Assembly (NCBI GenBank): GCA_015522055.1
Contig: WAMZ01000093.1
Span: 1-16,532 of the forward strand
Direction of reading: 5' to 3'
DNA length: 16,532 nucleotides
Source of the DNA: Candidatus Geothermarchaeota archaeon
GTDB lineage: Archaea; Thermoproteota; Nitrososphaeria; Geothermarchaeales; JDFR-13
The position numbers and the translations under genes are program-made. Of this stretch, positions 13,865 through 16,532 are shown piece after piece. The first letter of the stretch is position 1, and each line of letters begins with the position of its first letter. Under the pieces are notes generated by a model. The model saw only the letters and a program-made list of their open reading frames with translations, had not been told where the DNA came from and ran no database searches.

Positions 13865-15497
13865 AGCTATAGATATAGCCGTTGATTCCTTATGGGGAGT
13901 CTATCGTGCCCTTAGGAGTTTAATGCTACTCTATGGCGAGCCTAGAGACATGTTTCCCTGGCTGTGGAGTAGGGAACTTGGTGGTAGGTTGGCTCTAATT
14001 TTTATAGCAACTTTTTTCATGGCATTCCTCACGGGTTTCCTAGTTACATACAGCTTAGTTGCAATCAATATTTTTTCAATGGCTTCCTTGGCGATATTCT
14101 CATTCTTGGTTTCGCAACTCTCGATAAATATCTATTTATGGGGTTTGGAGAATGATTTCTATGCGGGGTTGTCTAGGGAGTATCCATTGTTTATCCTAAT
14201 ATATGCCATGGCGTCCAAGCTCAACATGTATAATCTCTTCCATATAATTGTATCTAGGTTTGGTGGATTACTGAAGTATACATCTAGGGTTCTGGGTAGG
14301 TGGATTATAGACTATGAATTCTCTGAGGAGCCGCTTGACAGAATTATATTCAGATCATTGGAGTCTTTTAGGGATATTAAGTTCAAATCTTTCGTGAAGG
14401 ATTTGGTTCGTGTCAGGGCTTACGGAGGTTCTGTGGAGCAGTTTATTGAGAATACACTCGAGGACATGTATATAGATATTAGTGTAAATTGGGAGGAGAA
14501 TTGGAGGGCGACCGTAGGTAGACTTGAGATGATTATGCTGGTCTTCGGACTACTCCCCATTATAGTGATGTCGGTGGTGAGCATAGCACCACCGGCACTA
14601 GTCTCCAATACATTTCTAGGGCTAATCTTCCTGATCCCAATAGTAGGATATCTGATGTATATATACCTTGATAAGTCTATTTATAGAATCCCGGTAGAGA
14701 GTGACCCGCCATTCAACCCTAAGGTGATGCTCATCAGCATCATACTATCGATAATCCTCTTCTTTCTATTGACTAGGTACATAAACTTGATTTGGGATGT
14801 TGTGATTATAACCTCGATATCCCTAATTATCCTCCTATTATACCCATCCATATCCTCAATATATATCTGGCTCAGGGAGCGCCACATCGATAACGACTTA
14901 TCCAAATACCTTTTTGACTTGGAGGATCTGATGAGGAACGGTTTCTCACTTAGGGAGGCGGTCTCTAGAATTAGATTGGAGGGCTTTTCCCGGGAATTCA
15001 TTAACTGGGCCTCTAGACTTAGATACTATCTGGAATTCGGGGATTCCGGCGCCTTAAGGCTAAAAGGCCCTTTCTCCAAGTTATCCCGTCTAACCATATC
15101 CCTATTATCATATATATCTGATGTTGGGGGCGGGTTGAGAGAGGTAGTCTATCTAAGGAAGATGGGAGTCCAATATCTAAGACTAAAGAGTAGGAAGGCA
15201 TCCCATGCTGTTGCACCGCTCCTCACGGCTGTCTTCATAATATTCATCGGCATCTATAATTACTGGATTATCTATAGCATATTTGTGGGGATCGAGGCTC
15301 CTTCACTCCCCGCTTTTATGGTTATGGTAAATACGCTTAACTGGCTCTCATATCTATATAAACTGGTTCTGCTTGAGGGTATATTGATTTCTGGTATATT
15401 AATATCAAAGGTTATTCATGATAGCATCTACTATCCATATCCAATCCTAATACTACTAATTTCATATATAGTTGGATTAACACTATTTCCATTTTGA
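13851..15497 (+). CDS. Pilus assembly membrane platform protein (TadC/GspF family, UpsF-like)
   Basis: From ATG 13851 the protein has 548 residues and about nine membrane segments (near 47-68, 70-92, 227-247, 253-273, 291-309, 313-333, 454-476, 502-522 and 528-547). Two cytoplasmic GspF-type helical domains lie between them: about 105-225 (EYPLFILIYAMASKLN to the charged FVKDLVRVRAYGGSVEQFIENT) and about 348-450 (DLSKYLFDLEDLMRNGFSLREAVSRI to VGGGLREVVYLRKMG). This duplicated layout is that of archaeal platform proteins such as FlaJ and UpsF. It anchors the pilus and couples the ATPase to assembly. ATG 13851 lies 14 nt inside the end of the ATPase gene and has GGGTG at 13839-13843 as ribosome site. 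Its stop overlaps the start of the nuclease gene. Confidence 0.9.
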   Translation: MSSTRAIDIAVDSLWGVYRALRSLMLLYGEPRDMFPWLWSRELGGRLALIFIATFFMAFLTGFLVTYSLVAINIFSMASLAIFSFLVSQLSINIYLWGLENDFYAGLSREYPLFILIYAMASKLNMYNLFHIIVSRFGGLLKYTSRVLGRWIIDYEFSEEPLDRIIFRSLESFRDIKFKSFVKDLVRVRAYGGSVEQFIENTLEDMYIDISVNWEENWRATVGRLEMIMLVFGLLPIIVMSVVSIAPPALVSNTFLGLIFLIPIVGYLMYIYLDKSIYRIPVESDPPFNPKVMLISIILSIILFFLLTRYINLIWDVVIITSISLIILLLYPSISSIYIWLRERHIDNDLSKYLFDLEDLMRNGFSLREAVSRIRLEGFSREFINWASRLRYYLEFGDSGALRLKGPFSKLSRLTISLLSYISDVGGGLREVVYLRKMGVQYLRLKSRKASHAVAPLLTAVFIIFIGIYNYWIIYSIFVGIEAPSLPAFMVMVNTLNWLSYLYKLVLLEGILISGILISKVIHDSIYYPYPILILLISYIVGLTLFPF

Positions 15498-15931
15498 TGC
15501 CTAACTATCCATTGTACATAGTTGGAATATACGTGAGTAAGCCGATAACTATAGAGGTTGGGTCACTAGGAAGGGTTTCCTTTAGGAAGGGTTACTATAT
15601 TTATATCGGTTCTGGGGGGAGGGCTCCACTATCTAGGATACATAGGCATTTCAGGAGAGATAAGAGGATAAGATGGCATATTGATTACTTAACACAATAC
15701 TATCCTGCCTTGGAGGCATATGTTATCTGGAGCCCCAATATAGATGAGTACGGCCTGTATTTGGATTTATGTAGCAGATATGAGTTTATTGAGGGTTTCG
15801 GGTCAAGCGATAAACGGTCTAAGTCTCATCTATTTTATCTAGGTGGGTTGAATGGGTATCGGGATGCAATAAACTATATTGTATCCAAGTATGGAGCAGA
15901 ATGTGTAGAAAGGATAAGTGGTTCAGTGTGA
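15497..15931 (+). CDS. GIY-YIG nuclease of the DUF123 / COG1833 (Uri superfamily) type
   Basis: This 144-residue protein has the GIY-YIG endonuclease core: GIY at residues 10-12, YIG at 36-38 within GYYIYIGSG, the helix SRIHRHFR carrying the catalytic-type Arg47, then RWHIDYL (59-65) and FGSSDKRSKSHLFYLGG near 100-115. The last two are hallmarks of the DUF123 branch, which in other archaea is often fused to or next to endonuclease III. The catalytic glutamate is not certain by eye. Its ATG 15497 overlaps the TGA of the platform gene (TGATG), so it is translationally coupled to the pilus operon; an in-frame TTG 3 nt earlier is also possible. Association of a DNA nuclease with pilus genes suggests a role in DNA uptake, exchange or repair, which is inference. 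Confidence 0.9.
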   Translation: MPNYPLYIVGIYVSKPITIEVGSLGRVSFRKGYYIYIGSGGRAPLSRIHRHFRRDKRIRWHIDYLTQYYPALEAYVIWSPNIDEYGLYLDLCSRYEFIEGFGSSDKRSKSHLFYLGGLNGYRDAINYIVSKYGAECVERISGSV

Positions 15932-15935
15932 ATAG

Positions 15936-15951
15936 ATATTTTAAATATTTA
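15936..15951 (+). promoter_or_regulatory. A/T-rich region with possible TATA element for the downstream membrane protein gene
   Basis: The gap 15932-16005 is almost purely A/T and has several TATA candidates. The tattttaaatatttag run would give a leader of about 38 nt including GGTGG at 15996-16000. A closer candidate at 15977-15986 would give a nearly leaderless message. Confidence 0.3.
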
Positions 15952-16005
15952 GTCTAAATAAATATCAACTTTTAATTTAATATAATCCATAGATGGGTGG
16001 CCGCC

Positions 16006-16524
16006 TTGATAGATATTGAGAGAATCGGGTTCGGCTCTAGAGATAGGTTTCTATTATTATTAAACATAATTCTCTGTATAGTATTAATTTCATCTCCTGT
16101 AACTATCTATATTCTTCATGGTGGGGACTTAGAAGTTCTGATATTAACTTTATTTGGGCTTGGAAATTTGATTATCACCCTTGTAGCGTTGTATAGATTC
16201 ACGATAGTAGTTAAATATCCTTATTTAGTTAACCTGCCAGCACTATCTATTCTCCTCGGGTCGGCTAGCATTGATCCAAAGAGGAGGGGAGCCTATATTA
16301 ACAAAATATTTGGTGTCATGCTTCTAGTCGGGGTTTTAATTGGTTTGGAGATGCTGTTCCTCGAAGTGGCTATAATTCTAAATGTGGTATATAACTATCC
16401 CCTACCCCTGGAGATGGTGGTTATAGTATCGTTACTCACCACCTTCCCAATCTTAGCCATTGTATTCTACCTATACAACAAAATTTACTTGGAGTTGAAA
16501 GGCATAGTGGGGAGTAAAATATAG
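16006..16524 (+). CDS. Hypothetical four-helix integral membrane protein
   Basis: I do not recognise this protein. From TTG 16006 it has 172 residues and about four membrane segments: FLLLLNIILCIVLISSPVTIYIL (16-38), LEVLILTLFGLGNLIITLVAL (43-63), IFGVMLLVGVLIGLEMLFLEVA (101-122) and MVVIVSLLTTFPILAIVFYLY (137-157). A cytoplasmic basic loop (SIDPKRRGAYINK) lies between helices 2 and 3. TTG 16006 follows GGTGG at 15996-16000 by 5 nt. GTG 15997 in the same frame lies inside that motif and would add only three residues. It follows the pilus-nuclease operon after a 74-bp A/T-rich gap with its own promoter signals, so membership in that operon is doubtful. Confidence 0.65.
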   Translation: MIDIERIGFGSRDRFLLLLNIILCIVLISSPVTIYILHGGDLEVLILTLFGLGNLIITLVALYRFTIVVKYPYLVNLPALSILLGSASIDPKRRGAYINKIFGVMLLVGVLIGLEMLFLEVAIILNVVYNYPLPLEMVVIVSLLTTFPILAIVFYLYNKIYLELKGIVGSKI

Positions 16525-16532
16525 TTTAATCA

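Noticed and set aside
15932..16005. Possible small RNA in the A/T-rich gap after the nuclease gene
   Set aside because: No C/D or H/ACA boxes, no stable stem and no G/C content to support a structured RNA; it looks like promoter sequence only.

Overview
The window reads as chromosomal DNA of a thermophilic crenarchaeon (Thermoproteota, Thermoprotei-like). The grounds are an intron-containing tRNA with a bulge-helix-bulge splice site, an archaeal C/D box guide RNA, a short archaeal triosephosphate isomerase, DUF763 and DUF2122 proteins, an archaeal pilus ATPase and membrane platform, strong use of AGG/ATA codons, frequent TTG/GTG starts, GGTGA-type ribosome sites and TATA boxes about 26 nt before putative transcript starts. 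I cannot name a genus. Genes are tightly packed; no stretch over 300 bases lacks a gene, and I see no insertion sequence, CRISPR array or rRNA.

Layout. 1-1494 (minus): a GNAT acyltransferase followed by an enolase-superfamily racemase cut by the window edge; together they resemble the N-succinyl-amino-acid route that converts D- to L-amino acids. 1541-2227 (plus): triosephosphate isomerase. 2232-4274 (minus): a three-gene operon of a Yip1-like membrane protein, a membrane-anchored beta-rich secreted protein and a winged-helix regulator, with a dyad operator candidate next to its TATA box. 4390-4483 (minus): tRNA-Arg(CCG) with a 19-nt intron, divergent from argS (4584-6488, plus), the enzyme that charges it. 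6492-7448 (minus): a 5-methylcytosine DNA methyltransferase, divergent from a DUF2122 protein (7507-7983). 8023-8088 (plus): a C/D box sRNA in the short gap before a convergent DUF763 gene (8097-9230, minus).

9302-15931 (plus) is a compact type IV pilus-like operon: two small pilins, a very large protein with a pilin-type leader, a TadA/GspE-like ATPase, a double-domain TadC/GspF-like membrane protein, and a GIY-YIG (DUF123) nuclease whose start overlaps the platform gene's stop. The nuclease in a pilus operon recalls the Sulfolobales Ups pilus, which is linked to DNA exchange and repair, and is the most attractive lead here. 16006-16524 (plus) encodes an unrecognised four-helix membrane protein.

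All functional calls come from reading motifs by eye; no database search or folding program was run.
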